IMG/VR virus record: IMGVR_UViG_3300044796_000662
Coordinates: 298,938-362,937 of that record
Reading direction: 5' to 3' (one strand)
DNA length: 64,000 bases
Origin: a virus
Under the pieces are notes generated by a model that worked only from the letters and a program-made list of their open reading frames with translations, made no database searches and was not told where the DNA came from. This document shows positions 14,232 to 21,652 of the stretch, in pieces; the stretch's first letter is position 1, and every line of letters starts with the position of its first letter. The position numbers and the translations under genes were made by a program.

Positions 14232-14527
14232 AGATGACACCCGTGACCCCTGAGGCTCTGAAACGCCTTCCTGGGGCAATCTGGATGCAGGGATCCAGGT
14301 CCATCTACCGGGGCTCCCCCGTCGAGATGGTCCGACAGATGGCCGCCGAGATGGGCGCCGACCTCTCTGTACATACAACCATCGACACGCTGCTCACGGC
14401 ACTGTACCTGAAGCGTGGGTTGCTCATCGCCATCCCGGAGGACGCGCCCGAGGACGTAGTGGCGGCTCTCTTCGTCCACGCCCTGCTCGACGCCAAGGTT
14501 TCCAAGCCTATCGTGGCCCTCGGATAG
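14228..14527 (+). CDS. Hypothetical protein
   Basis: 99 residues starting MKMTPVTPEALKRLPGAIW, with ATGA overlap to the upstream gene. The middle is helical (SPVEMVRQMAAEMGADLS; TLLTALYLKRG) and the C-terminus acidic then hydrophobic (EDVVAALFVHALLDAKVS). No catalytic motif is seen; the function is unknown. Confidence 0.72.
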   Translation: MKMTPVTPEALKRLPGAIWMQGSRSIYRGSPVEMVRQMAAEMGADLSVHTTIDTLLTALYLKRGLLIAIPEDAPEDVVAALFVHALLDAKVSKPIVALG

Positions 14528-14551
14528 CCTTCTTGTACATACGGTGGGGGT

Positions 14552-15247
14552 ATGGCCCTGCTGATAGCTGCCCGGGTTGCAGCCCGTCACCTGATGCGCG
14601 TCGCCTTCGGCCACGCCCTCGTGGCGTTCGGCATGAAGGATCTCGACCAGCTCTCGAAGATGGGTCGGTCCTTCGGGGTGCTCAGCGCCTACCGTTCGAA
14701 CCTGTCCAAGTCCGAGAACCAAAAGCGCCATGGCGAGCTGGTCGCTGACCTCCAGAAGCTCGGCTTCCCACACACGACCGCGCTCAAGTCGCAGTGGGAG
14801 GACATGGACTCGAAGGTCGTCAAGCACGAGAAGTCGATCCTCGTGCCCAACATCTCGTTCAAGGCCCTCCACGAGCTGGGCAAGAAGTACGAGCAGGACG
14901 CGGTGCTCTACAAGGACCCCTCCGGCTCGGTCGGTATTTACTTCAAAGACGGCACGGCCACGATGGCGTTCGACCCCAAGGGCGACGCCTCGCTCAGCAA
15001 GTCCGTCGATCCGAAGGGCGACTACTCGCGCGGCCGCGGGCTCTCGTTCGGGCTCAAGCTCGTCGAGGACCAGAAGTTCCACTACGACAACGGCCCCATC
15101 ACCCGCGACGATGTCATCAAGAAGCTCGCGCCGGCCGAAGAGTCCAAGGGCGGCGGCGAGTCCGAATGGTGGAAGGGCCAGTCCCCAGAGGCCAAGAAGC
15201 GGTACTGTGAAGACCACCCTGACTCCGGCTACTGCGCGGCGGCCTGA
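14552..15247 (+). CDS. DUF3293-like protein with an N-terminal RVAARH motif
   Basis: 231 residues from an ATG preceded by GGTGGGGG. Residues 45-75 (SAYRSNLSKSENQKRHGEL then ADLQKLGF) and 95-130 (KSILVPNISFKALHELGKKYEQDAVLYKDP) follow the layout I recall for DUF3293-type proteins; function is unknown. The N-terminus (IAARVAARHLMRVA) resembles basic amphipathic leaders of two other proteins in this window. The C-terminus is acidic and ends with a Cys-containing peptide. An upstream cttgtacatacgg could be part of a promoter. Confidence 0.72.
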   Translation: MALLIAARVAARHLMRVAFGHALVAFGMKDLDQLSKMGRSFGVLSAYRSNLSKSENQKRHGELVADLQKLGFPHTTALKSQWEDMDSKVVKHEKSILVPNISFKALHELGKKYEQDAVLYKDPSGSVGIYFKDGTATMAFDPKGDASLSKSVDPKGDYSRGRGLSFGLKLVEDQKFHYDNGPITRDDVIKKLAPAEESKGGGESEWWKGQSPEAKKRYCEDHPDSGYCAAA

Positions 15248-15249
15248 GT

Positions 15250-15606
15250 ATGTACACCTACGACAGGCGTACAGCCTCGGCCTGGGCGTATCACGGCACC
15301 CTCGCCAAACATCTCGCGAGTATACACAAGCACGGGCTCCAGCCCGGCTTCTACCCGAACTACAACGACGCCTACAGCGAGTATGACGACGGGCGTCACC
15401 TCTTCTTCGCTGACGATCCGGAGAACGTGCGGGGCCACTACGGGGACACGCTCGTTCGGTTCCCGTGGCCTGCGGACGCGAAGCCCGACCAGAACACCTT
15501 CGGGCGCATCCTACCGCACCAGTTCGTATCGAAGGGGAAGGTCGCCCCTGAGCACATCGAGGTGGAGCAGGACGGCCGTTGGGTCGGTCTGAGCGACCTG
15601 GTCTAG
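15250..15606 (+). CDS. ADP-ribosyltransferase-fold-like protein
   Basis: 118 residues. YHGTLAKHLASIHKHGLQPGFYP, then HLFFADDPENVRGHYGDTLVRF and a C-terminal FVSKGKVAPEHIEV follow the pattern of small ART-like folds (the H-G-T start strand, an S-I-x-x-x-G-L-x-P turn, a displayed beta strand and the final I-P-P-E-x-I segment), as in KptA/Tpt1-like and phage ART proteins. The NAD-binding His would be H16. Activity is inferred. It starts 2 nt after the previous stop and its end overlaps a convergent small gene. Confidence 0.6.
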   Translation: MYTYDRRTASAWAYHGTLAKHLASIHKHGLQPGFYPNYNDAYSEYDDGRHLFFADDPENVRGHYGDTLVRFPWPADAKPDQNTFGRILPHQFVSKGKVAPEHIEVEQDGRWVGLSDLV

Positions 15607-15773
15607 TTCTTGGGCTCGTCCTTCGTCCGGCGCACGATCTCGGCCTCGGTCTCCTCGACGAGTTCGGCGGGCGTGCTGGCCTTGACCACGATGCCGCTGG
15701 GGACGAACTCGATCTTCGTCTCCCGGTGCGTGAAGCTCCTCCAGCGAGCGAGGCGGTCCTTCGGTTCGGCCAT
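15603..15773 (-). CDS. Small basic/acidic hypothetical protein
   Basis: 56 residues, starting MAEPKDRLARWRSFTHRE and ending RTKDEPKN, with a helical C-terminal half rich in Glu and Lys. Its last codons overlap the end of the convergent plus-strand gene. It is the last gene of the minus-strand operon that starts at the promoter near 18130. No family is recognised. Confidence 0.6.
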   Translation of the reverse strand: MAEPKDRLARWRSFTHRETKIEFVPSGIVVKASTPAELVEETEAEIVRRTKDEPKN

Positions 15774-15788
15774 GGTCTTCACCCTACC

Positions 15789-16346
15789 CTAGTTCTGGTC
15801 TGCGGTCGATCCGTTGGCATCCCGGTGCTTGTCCACGGCGGACAGTGCCACGGCGCGGAACCAGCACCAGAGGTCCGTCATCTTGGCGTCGTCCTTGAAG
15901 ACCAGCTCGTTCGCAGTCTCCTCGACGAGGTTCCAGCGGCCGTCCACGACCCCCTGAACGATCTCCTCGGCGATGGCCACCTCGACCGGCCCCTTGTAGA
16001 CGTCGAGGATCTTCGCCAGCTCCGCGGACAGTGCCACGGTCGTGTCGAGGCGGAGCCGGCGCTCTTCGGGAGCGGTCCCGCGTTCGAGGTCGTCGATCTT
16101 GCGCTGGAGGCGCTGGACCCGGCGTGACCAGAACTCGGGGCCGAGTACCGAATCGGGATCGCCCTCGCGGTAGAGCATCTCCCACTCGATCACGATCATC
16201 ATCCACTTGTAGCCGACATCGGCGTTGATCGCGTCGCGCATGTCCTTGAGGAACTTGCGCCGATCGTCATTGAGCTTCGAGAGGTGATCGGCGTCGCCGT
16301 TGGCGAAACGCTCTTCGACGGTAGGGTACTTCTTGTCGTTGTTCAT
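15789..16346 (-). CDS. Hypothetical helical protein
   Basis: 185 residues starting MNNDKKYPTVEERFANGD. The start at 16346 is favoured because it forms an ATGA overlap with the upstream gene; an ATG 9 nt further upstream is possible. Long helices with Trp and aromatic residues (YKWMMIVIEWEMLYRE) and a coiled-coil tendency at residues 80-95 are seen. No motif is recognised. Part of a seven-gene minus-strand operon. Confidence 0.7.
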   Translation of the reverse strand: MNNDKKYPTVEERFANGDADHLSKLNDDRRKFLKDMRDAINADVGYKWMMIVIEWEMLYREGDPDSVLGPEFWSRRVQRLQRKIDDLERGTAPEERRLRLDTTVALSAELAKILDVYKGPVEVAIAEEIVQGVVDGRWNLVEETANELVFKDDAKMTDLWCWFRAVALSAVDKHRDANGSTADQN

Positions 16347-16756
16347 CGGCGCCATCCGCAGGCATGAAGCAGTTCGTTGTGGGCGTCACGCACCGCGTAC
16401 TCGTAGGGCGTGACCATGGACCTGTAGAGCTTCGTGTTCTTGTAACCGCCGCCGTAGGTTCCGAGGTTGACCCCCGCCTCTCGTGCGGCGTCGGCCCATC
16501 GTCGGTGCGCGGCTGCGTGCATCGTCACCGCGTCCGTGTACTTCTTGGCCGCCTGGTCGATCATGGAGGGGCGCACGGCCGCCAGCGCGGACTGGTCGTT
16601 GGTCTGGTAGACCACCAGAGAGGGATCGCTCGGAAGCTCGATGCCCTCGCCCGCGCGAAGCGCTGAGGTGGTCTCGGCCACCCTGCGCGCGAACATGTCG
16701 GGGGACACGTCCTCGTTGAGCAGGAAGGTCAGAGACAGCTTCAACTTGTGATTCAC
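16343..16756 (-). CDS. Hypothetical protein
   Basis: 137 residues starting at GTG 16756, chosen because AGGAG lies 8 nt upstream and the start overlaps the previous stop (GTGA). The N-terminus forms beta strands (KLKLSLTFLLNEDVSPDM), the rest is helical (YTDAVTMHAAAHRRWADAAREAG). It overlaps the next gene by ATGA. No family or function is recognised. Confidence 0.7.
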   Translation of the reverse strand: MNHKLKLSLTFLLNEDVSPDMFARRVAETTSALRAGEGIELPSDPSLVVYQTNDQSALAAVRPSMIDQAAKKYTDAVTMHAAAHRRWADAAREAGVNLGTYGGGYKNTKLYRSMVTPYEYAVRDAHNELLHACGWRR

Positions 16757-17106
16757 GGCTCGTACTCCTGTTCGGATCGGTTGAAGACACTCGCGGCGAA
16801 GAGCAGGTCCGCGATGACCTTGGACGAGAGCTTGCCCTTGCCCCGTGCTCCGAGCTGCTTGGCAGCGCGGACGATGATGTCCGAGACGTACGGGTGCCAG
16901 ATGAGGCGATGACCCTTCTGCTCGTAGAAGCCGCCGCGCCCCTGGTCCTTCTCGCCGCAGGTGTTGCAGGGGTACGTCTGCCGGATCTTCTTGAGGACGA
17001 CGGGGCAGTTGTCGTTGCCGTACTTGCACCCGTGCTTGTCGCAGCAATGCGTCCGGTGGACGCCGCCGTTCTCGATGGGGTGACTTCGAGCTTCCTTGGC
17101 GTTCAT
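16753..17106 (-). CDS. Zinc-binding hypothetical protein
   Basis: 117 residues starting MNAKEARSHPIENGG. Residues 18-52 carry many Cys and His (HRTHCCDKHGCKYGNDNCPV and CNTCGEK), fitting one or two zinc sites. The rest has a hydrophobic region (WHPYVSDIIVRAAKQLG) and ends acidic. Start and stop overlap the neighbouring genes by 4 nt, so translation is probably coupled. No enzyme motif is seen; nucleic-acid or protein binding is the likely role. Confidence 0.72.
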   Translation of the reverse strand: MNAKEARSHPIENGGVHRTHCCDKHGCKYGNDNCPVVLKKIRQTYPCNTCGEKDQGRGGFYEQKGHRLIWHPYVSDIIVRAAKQLGARGKGKLSSKVIADLLFAASVFNRSEQEYEP

Positions 17107-17318
17107 CGCACCCTCAACTTCTGGCGGCTGACTTCGGACACGCAGAAAGGGCAGAGGCGGGTCTCGGTGCTCGCTCCGGTGATGACCAGCACCTTGGCCG
17201 TCTTTCGATCCAGGTCCCGCTGACGGTTGCAGGCGGTGCAGCTCCCGGCGTCGGACACTGTTGACCAGCGGATCCGGGGCGCCGCGTCGAAGCGGTCCGT
17301 CTCTTCGCAGGTGCACAT
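17103..17318 (-). CDS. Small zinc-ribbon protein
   Basis: 71 residues with two Cys pairs (C27-TAC30 and C56-PFC59) forming a likely zinc ribbon, and a further CTC at the N-terminus. TTGGAGG precedes the ATG. It overlaps the next gene by ATGA. Similar small zinc-ribbon proteins recur in this window; the role is unknown. Confidence 0.75.
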   Translation of the reverse strand: MCTCEETDRFDAAPRIRWSTVSDAGSCTACNRQRDLDRKTAKVLVITGASTETRLCPFCVSEVSRQKLRVR

Positions 17319-17319
17319 G

Positions 17320-17700
17320 TCAGACCTCCAACTTGACGAAGCCGACGCGGTCGGTGACGAAGAAGCGGCCGTTGACCTCGAAGATGTCGCCGACCGACAT
17401 GCTCGTGTGTTCGAGCCCGAGCGAGTCGATGAACGCGCGAGCCTCGCCGTTGGGGCTCCAGATGCAGCCCTGCATCATGTGGAACGCGGCCTCGGGCGAC
17501 TCCGTGTCCAGCGCTCCGACGCAGATGTAGTTCTCGGCGATGGTGGCGGGCGTCGGCAAGGTTCCGTTGGCCTTCATCCACGCGACGCCCATGAAGCTCT
17601 CGCGGGAGAAGCGCGGCTTGGCGTACCAGACCTTGGCGCGGCCGGTGCCGTAGCGCTTGTCGAAGACGGATGCGGATGCGTCGCTCAGGTTCGTGTACAC
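17320..17700 (-). CDS. Hypothetical protein, YodL-like C-terminus
   Basis: 126 residues from GTG 17700 with GGGAGCC upstream. The C-terminal part (HTSMSVGDIFEVNGRFFVTDRVGFVKLEV) resembles the S-x-S-V-G-D-V motif of YodL-type domains in phage and plasmid proteins. That likeness is by eye. The centre has a short-strand region and an NGEAR turn. Function unknown; middle gene of the operon driven from about 18130. Confidence 0.68.
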   Translation of the reverse strand: MYTNLSDASASVFDKRYGTGRAKVWYAKPRFSRESFMGVAWMKANGTLPTPATIAENYICVGALDTESPEAAFHMMQGCIWSPNGEARAFIDSLGLEHTSMSVGDIFEVNGRFFVTDRVGFVKLEV

Positions 17701-17702
17701 GT

Positions 17703-18110
17703 TCAGGCTCCCTTGTTGGTGATGTGGCGGGTCTTCATGCTGTTGATGATGTCGTCGAGGAGCACGCGCTCCTTGCGCTCAGCGGTCACGGCCGCAAGGC
17801 GCTCGGCCTTGGTCGGCTTACGCCACGGGCGCGGGAAAGCTCTCGCGTTCGCGTGGTCGATGGCCCCTAAGACGGCCTTGTCCAGTGCATCCAAGAGCTG
17901 AAGCTCCTGCCGGAAGCACGCGATCTCCTCAGCGCGCTCGGCATTCTTGAGCTTCTTGTTCGCCTTGGCCTTCTCGATGGCGTCGTACGCGTGCAGCGCA
18001 GCGCTGGTGAAGATGTCGCGCAGGTCACGGTAGTCGAGCCCCGAGAGGGTCGCCCGTCCGCCCTTGTGGATCGTGACGCGGGGGATCGAATGGGGGTCAC
18101 GCCTGCTCAT
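17703..18110 (-). CDS. Hypothetical protein, predicted leaderless
   Basis: 135 residues starting MSRRDPHSIPRVTIHKGG. The ATG at 18110 is chosen because it lies exactly 6 nt after the TGTAGT of a promoter motif, so the mRNA probably starts at the start codon; an upstream ATG at 18128 would lie inside the promoter. The body is helical and rich in Lys, Arg and Glu. First gene of a seven-gene minus-strand operon reaching 15603. No family is recognised. Confidence 0.7.
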   Translation of the reverse strand: MSRRDPHSIPRVTIHKGGRATLSGLDYRDLRDIFTSAALHAYDAIEKAKANKKLKNAERAEEIACFRQELQLLDALDKAVLGAIDHANARAFPRPWRKPTKAERLAAVTAERKERVLLDDIINSMKTRHITNKGA

Positions 18111-18116
18111 ACAGGC

Positions 18117-18144
18117 ACTACAACCCAACCCCGGCCGGAATCAA
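18117..18144 (-). promoter_or_regulatory. TTGATT-N16-TGTAGT promoter motif
   Basis: Minus strand: TTGATT (18144-18139), 16-nt spacer ending GGTTGGGT, TGTAGT (18122-18117), then 6 nt to ATG 18110. One of eight copies in the window. Drives the operon 18110 to 15603. Confidence 0.8.
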
Positions 18145-18157
18145 CCGGCCGGCACGG

Positions 18158-18796
18158 CTACACGCGGAAAAGCCGCCGGAAAGCGGAGGCGACCGGCCCT
18201 TGGGCCAGGCCCCTCGTGTAGTTTCCTCTCTCACTGTAGAGCTTGCCCACCTCGCCACAGATGGTGTGGAAGCGCACCTGGCCGATGAGCATTCCCGGGT
18301 AGAGTCGGATCGCGTGGGTCGCGGTGACTTCCAGAGTGAACTGGCCGTCGAAGCCGGGGTCGCCGTAGCCCGCCGTCTGGTGGATCGCGACGAAGAGGCG
18401 GCCCACGGTGCTCTTGCCGTCGATGATGGGCACGAAGCTGGTCGTCTGGATGCGCTCGTGCGTGTGCATGAGGTACCCGATGCCGGGACGGATGACCCAC
18501 CCCACCTCGGGGTTGATCTTGAAGTGCCTGGCGAAGCCGGCGTTGTTCGGGTCGTCGTTCTTGGGGTCCAAGACCTGCCAGGAGGCCGCGGTGGGCGCCC
18601 AGTGGAAGCCGTCCTCGATCTCCTTGTCGTTGGGCACGCAGCGGACCCACTTGTCGTAGACGGTCAGCTCATCGCCCAGGGTCACGTCGTAGCTCGTAGG
18701 ATTGACGTGATCGTCACGGAACGGCTCGATCCGGATGCGACCATCTGCGACCGCCGCCCTGATCTCCGAGTCCGCAAGGATTCCTTCTTTCGCCAT
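18158..18796 (-). CDS. dcd: dCTP deaminase / dUTPase-family protein
   Basis: 212 residues starting MAKEGILADSEIRAAV. It follows the dCTP deaminase layout: ILADSEI start, NPTSYDVTLGDEL (residues about 35-47), the substrate-site region FVPIIDGKSTVGRLFVAIHQTAGYGDPGFDGQFTLE (S-x-x-G-R and G-x-x-D-P-G-F motifs) and a C-terminal Y..RGNYTRGLAQGP. The enzyme converts dCTP to dUTP (or, if bifunctional, to dUMP), feeding thymidylate synthesis. The catalytic Glu of the family should lie in the FTLE segment. The start at 18796 is preferred over longer frames that lack family similarity. Confidence 0.88.
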   Translation of the reverse strand: MAKEGILADSEIRAAVADGRIRIEPFRDDHVNPTSYDVTLGDELTVYDKWVRCVPNDKEIEDGFHWAPTAASWQVLDPKNDDPNNAGFARHFKINPEVGWVIRPGIGYLMHTHERIQTTSFVPIIDGKSTVGRLFVAIHQTAGYGDPGFDGQFTLEVTATHAIRLYPGMLIGQVRFHTICGEVGKLYSERGNYTRGLAQGPVASAFRRLFRV

Positions 18797-18812
18797 CCCT
18801 GGAGGTACACCG

Positions 18813-19025
18813 ATGCCGCAGCATCCGACCGACGTTCTGTCTTTCCCGGTGGTCCTTCCCTCGGATCCAATGGCCATCCGGTTCGTCAAGCGCCTCACGA
18901 CGGTGCTCCACTGCCCGTCCATGCGCGTAGAGAACGTCGTGTACGTCGTGATCCTCCGGGAACAGTTGAACATGCTACAGACTCTTGCGTCCGACCTCGA
19001 AGGCACCGTAGGGTACAAGGAATGA
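18813..19025 (+). CDS. Small hypothetical protein
   Basis: 70 residues starting MPQHPTDVLSFPVVLPSD, from an ATG with GGAGGT 6 nt upstream. It has a hydrophobic strand region (ENVVYVVILREQLNML). Its stop overlaps the start of the peptide deformylase gene (ATGATG), implying coupled translation. Divergent from dcd. No family is recognised. Confidence 0.72.
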   Translation: MPQHPTDVLSFPVVLPSDPMAIRFVKRLTTVLHCPSMRVENVVYVVILREQLNMLQTLASDLEGTVGYKE

Positions 19026-19528
19026 TGCGGCTGTATTACTGGCCTGACCCGATCCTGAAGACGCGCTGCGCGCCGGTCCCCGAGGTCACGGACGAGATCC
19101 GTGAGCTGGTCGCTGGGATGTTCGACGTCATGTACGCGAACGACGGGATCGGCATCGCGGCGCCGCAGGTCGGCCGCGCGCTCCGGCTCTTCGTGCTCGA
19201 CGTGTGGTGGCCGCAGACGGGCCAGTACGACCAGGGCAAGGTCTTCATCAACCCCGTGGTCACCCCGAGCAAGGCCGTGCAGCGCACGCGTGAGGGCTGC
19301 TTGTCACTGCCGGGGGTGCGTGAGTACGTCGAACGGAGCAGCACGTGCCACGTCGAGGCGCTCGACGAGCACGGTGAGAAGTTCTCCCTCGATGCTGAGG
19401 GTGTGCTCGCGGTCTGCATCCAGCACGAGAACGATCACCTGGATGGGCTGACGATGATCGACCGCGTGGGACCGATGACGCGGCGGCTCCTCAAGAAGGT
19501 GCTGCCCTCGAAGCCACCGCCCCGCTGA
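19022..19528 (+). CDS. def: Peptide deformylase
   Basis: 168 residues. All three family motifs are present: GIGIAAPQVG (motif 1), EGCLSLPG (motif 2, with the zinc/iron-binding Cys) and QHENDHLDG (motif 3, HExxH-type metal site). The enzyme removes the formyl group from the N-terminal methionine of new proteins. Phages carry short deformylases like this one, often lacking the long C-terminal helix; here a basic tail remains (RRLLKKVLPSKPPPR). Co-translated with the 70-residue gene upstream. Confidence 0.95.
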   Translation: MMRLYYWPDPILKTRCAPVPEVTDEIRELVAGMFDVMYANDGIGIAAPQVGRALRLFVLDVWWPQTGQYDQGKVFINPVVTPSKAVQRTREGCLSLPGVREYVERSSTCHVEALDEHGEKFSLDAEGVLAVCIQHENDHLDGLTMIDRVGPMTRRLLKKVLPSKPPPR

Positions 19529-19553
19529 CGGTCGGCAACACGCTCGGCAATGC

Positions 19554-19946
19554 TCATTTTTCGAACTTCACCAGCTCGACGGTGCGATCGTACCGTGTGC
19601 TGAGCGTCGTCACCTCGCCCCCGTCGTACTGCCAGTCGGAGTCGGTCTCAATCTGGACCGTCCCCCAATCCGTGAAGTCCCCGCCGCCGACGAAGTCGAT
19701 CTCCCCAGTCTCCGAGTGCACGTGCAGCTCTTGAGCCTTGAGATACTTCTGGAAGAAGGCCACCACATTCTTCTTCTCGTCGGGTGGCAGCTTCTTGAAC
19801 TTCTCCGTGGGCTCGAAGCGGATCGTGACCGTGGATTCCTCCCCGCGAACGATCTGCTCCGAGCGGTGAAGCTTCACCTTCATAGATGGGAGGCCCCCGG
19901 ATGCGGCAGCGGTCTTCCAACGTAGGTCGTTTGTCGAGACGGCCAT
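19554..19946 (-). CDS. Hypothetical protein
   Basis: 130 residues starting MAVSTNDLRWKTAAASGG. A TGATG overlap joins it to the upstream gene. The sequence alternates beta strands with a helical, Lys-rich segment (FKKLPPDEKKNVVAFFQKYLKA) and ends with a D-W-Q-Y-D-G-G turn. No motif or family is recognised. Second gene of the operon from the promoter near 21170. Confidence 0.7.
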   Translation of the reverse strand: MAVSTNDLRWKTAAASGGLPSMKVKLHRSEQIVRGEESTVTIRFEPTEKFKKLPPDEKKNVVAFFQKYLKAQELHVHSETGEIDFVGGGDFTDWGTVQIETDSDWQYDGGEVTTLSTRYDRTVELVKFEK

Positions 19947-21148
19947 CACGCCTTCTCCTTCTGCATCTCTTCCAGGAGCTTCCGGTTGACGTGGTGCGCA
20001 GCTTCCTCGAACCAGTCCTTCAAGGGGGTGCCTTCCTTCGGCAGGTCGCGCACCTTCCAGTTCTCCACGAGCCACTTGTAGACGTCGCGCTCGGCCTCGA
20101 TTCCCTTGATCTTGTACTGCGTCTCTTTGATGTGCCTCTGGAGGATGTGCTCCCAAAACGAGATCCCGTGCCGAGCGACGATCACTTCCTTCTTCTGGAT
20201 GTCGGGACTCGGGGAACTCCACCAGTAGTGGTCGTCGAACTGTTCGAGCGTCGGCGATGACAAGGACTTGAGGTACTTGTAGGCGTCCGCGACTCGCTGG
20301 TTGCCCTCGTCGAGCATCATCTTCGTGGCGGAGCAGCCCAACTCGTAGGGCTCGTGATCGCCGCCCCAGCACTTGCCGACGACGTACCCGAAGCCGGGAC
20401 GGTTGTACCCGTGCAGGGCCATGACCGTGTTGTCCTCGCTCTTGCGAACGAGTTTGATGTTGCGGAAGCAGGCGCCGCAGGTGCCGGTGTTGTCGCGCGA
20501 GCGCTTGGCGGACGGGACGTGCTCTTCCATCCCGAGCACTTCGTTGATCTGTGCGATGTAGCTCGTCTCTTTTTTGAGCCAGGCCATCGCATCGTAGATC
20601 AGGATCTTCTTGCGGTCGCGGCCACGGGGACCTTTCAGCTCACCCCGATTCGGGAGCAGCTCGAAGGTCTTGCCGTCCGGCGAGGTGATGCGCCAGCCCT
20701 GCGCGCCGGTCCACGACTTGTAGTCCGCGCCGTGGCCCTTGCCGGTCTTGCTGTACTGAAGCTCCCACGACTTGAAGGGCTTGAGGTCCATCACATACTC
20801 GCGACCCTCCTCGGGGTGCGAAGGCAGGGTCTTGACGACCTTCGCCTGGATCTCTTCGTACTTGCGCCGAGCGAAGTCCTCGTTTTCGTCGAACACACTA
20901 TCGCGGTGCTCTTTCGGCTCATCGTGGCCCGACTGGTACGTGTAGTGCGACGGGACGAGGCCGATGATCGGCTCCACTCGCCAGCCGCCGAGCAGCGCGA
21001 GCACCTTCCAGAGACCGCCCTGCGAGAGCGACGCATCCGCCCCCTTGCGCAGCTTGAGCAAGAGCGTCTTCATCTTCTCGTCGAGCTGCGCCGACGCGTA
21101 GCGTCCGGCGACCCGCGAGACCAAGTCCTGGTCGGTGGTCTTGCTCAT
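19946..21148 (-). CDS. Hypothetical protein with a zinc-binding centre and N-terminal RVAGRYASA motif
   Basis: 400 residues starting MSKTTDQDLVSRVAGRYASAQ. ATG 21148 lies exactly 6 nt after a TGTAGT promoter element, so a leaderless start is inferred. The centre (TGTCGACFRNIKL, then HGYNRPGFGYVVGKCWGGDHEPYELGC) holds Cys and His that could bind zinc, of the kind seen in phage proteins annotated only as hypothetical. The C-terminal third is helical and highly charged. The N-terminal motif recurs in the proteins at 34360 and 14552. Confidence 0.72.
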   Translation of the reverse strand: MSKTTDQDLVSRVAGRYASAQLDEKMKTLLLKLRKGADASLSQGGLWKVLALLGGWRVEPIIGLVPSHYTYQSGHDEPKEHRDSVFDENEDFARRKYEEIQAKVVKTLPSHPEEGREYVMDLKPFKSWELQYSKTGKGHGADYKSWTGAQGWRITSPDGKTFELLPNRGELKGPRGRDRKKILIYDAMAWLKKETSYIAQINEVLGMEEHVPSAKRSRDNTGTCGACFRNIKLVRKSEDNTVMALHGYNRPGFGYVVGKCWGGDHEPYELGCSATKMMLDEGNQRVADAYKYLKSLSSPTLEQFDDHYWWSSPSPDIQKKEVIVARHGISFWEHILQRHIKETQYKIKGIEAERDVYKWLVENWKVRDLPKEGTPLKDWFEEAAHHVNRKLLEEMQKEKA

Positions 21149-21154
21149 GGTGCG

Positions 21155-21182
21155 ACTACAACCCAAAGGGCTCCGGAATCAA
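21155..21182 (-). promoter_or_regulatory. TTGATT-N16-TGTAGT promoter motif
   Basis: Minus strand: TTGATT (21182-21177), spacer ending CCTTTGGGT, TGTAGT (21160-21155), then 6 nt to ATG 21148. Drives 19946-21148 and 19554-19946. Confidence 0.8.
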
Positions 21183-21339
21183 CCTCCTACCAGAAGATCC
21201 TGGCACCGTGTGGGATAATGGCCCACCTATCGTCGGGGACGGTTGATTCCCGGCCGGTTCGAGGTCAAGCAGGGCTCCGCGCTGCGCTCAGAGATCGAGG
21301 GGCTGGTCACCACGGTAGTTCGTAGCCTGGAGGCCGTCC

Positions 21340-21612
21340 ATGGCTGACAGCAAGCGCTGTGGGGGTTGTGGCGAGCGGACGACAGCGTCAGGGCCTTACT
21401 GCCGCACCTGCCAGAGCAAGCGGTTCCACGCCCGTCAGGACATCAAGGCCGGGAAATACATCCTGGACCAGGTGGGCGGCGCCTGGTGGGTCTGGACGGA
21501 CAAGGGCGAGGTGGTCGTCATCGGTAGGGAGACCAAGGAACTCGCCTTTCACTGCCTCGCACACGGCGATCCACTCCTGACGGAAACGGACGAATCGGAG
21601 GCAACCCCGTAA
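21340..21612 (+). CDS. Zinc-ribbon protein
   Basis: 90 residues starting MADSKRCGGCGERT. Two Cys pairs (C7-GGC10 and C21-RTC24) make an N-terminal zinc ribbon, followed by a beta-rich region (KYILDQVGGAWWVWTDKGEVVVIG) and an acidic tail. A short upstream frame ending at its ATG (TTG at about 21243, 34 codons) may be a translated leader. No family is recognised. Confidence 0.75.
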   Translation: MADSKRCGGCGERTTASGPYCRTCQSKRFHARQDIKAGKYILDQVGGAWWVWTDKGEVVVIGRETKELAFHCLAHGDPLLTETDESEATP

Positions 21613-21618
21613 CCTCGG

Positions 21619-21646
21619 TTGATTCTGACCGGGGTTGGGTTGTAGT
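21619..21646 (+). promoter_or_regulatory. TTGATT-N16-TGTAGT promoter motif
   Basis: TTGATT (21619-21624), 16-nt spacer ending GGTTGGGT, TGTAGT (21641-21646), then 6 nt to ATG 21653. Starts 7 nt after the stop of the zinc-ribbon gene. Drives 21653 and 22135. Confidence 0.82.
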
Positions 21647-21652
21647 TCACAC

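Noticed and set aside
21243-21270. Another TTGATT with a conserved-looking spacer (cccggccggttc) that might be a ninth promoter
   Set aside because: The position 16 nt downstream reads TCAAGC, not TGTAGT, and no start codon lies at the expected distance. It may be a decayed copy.
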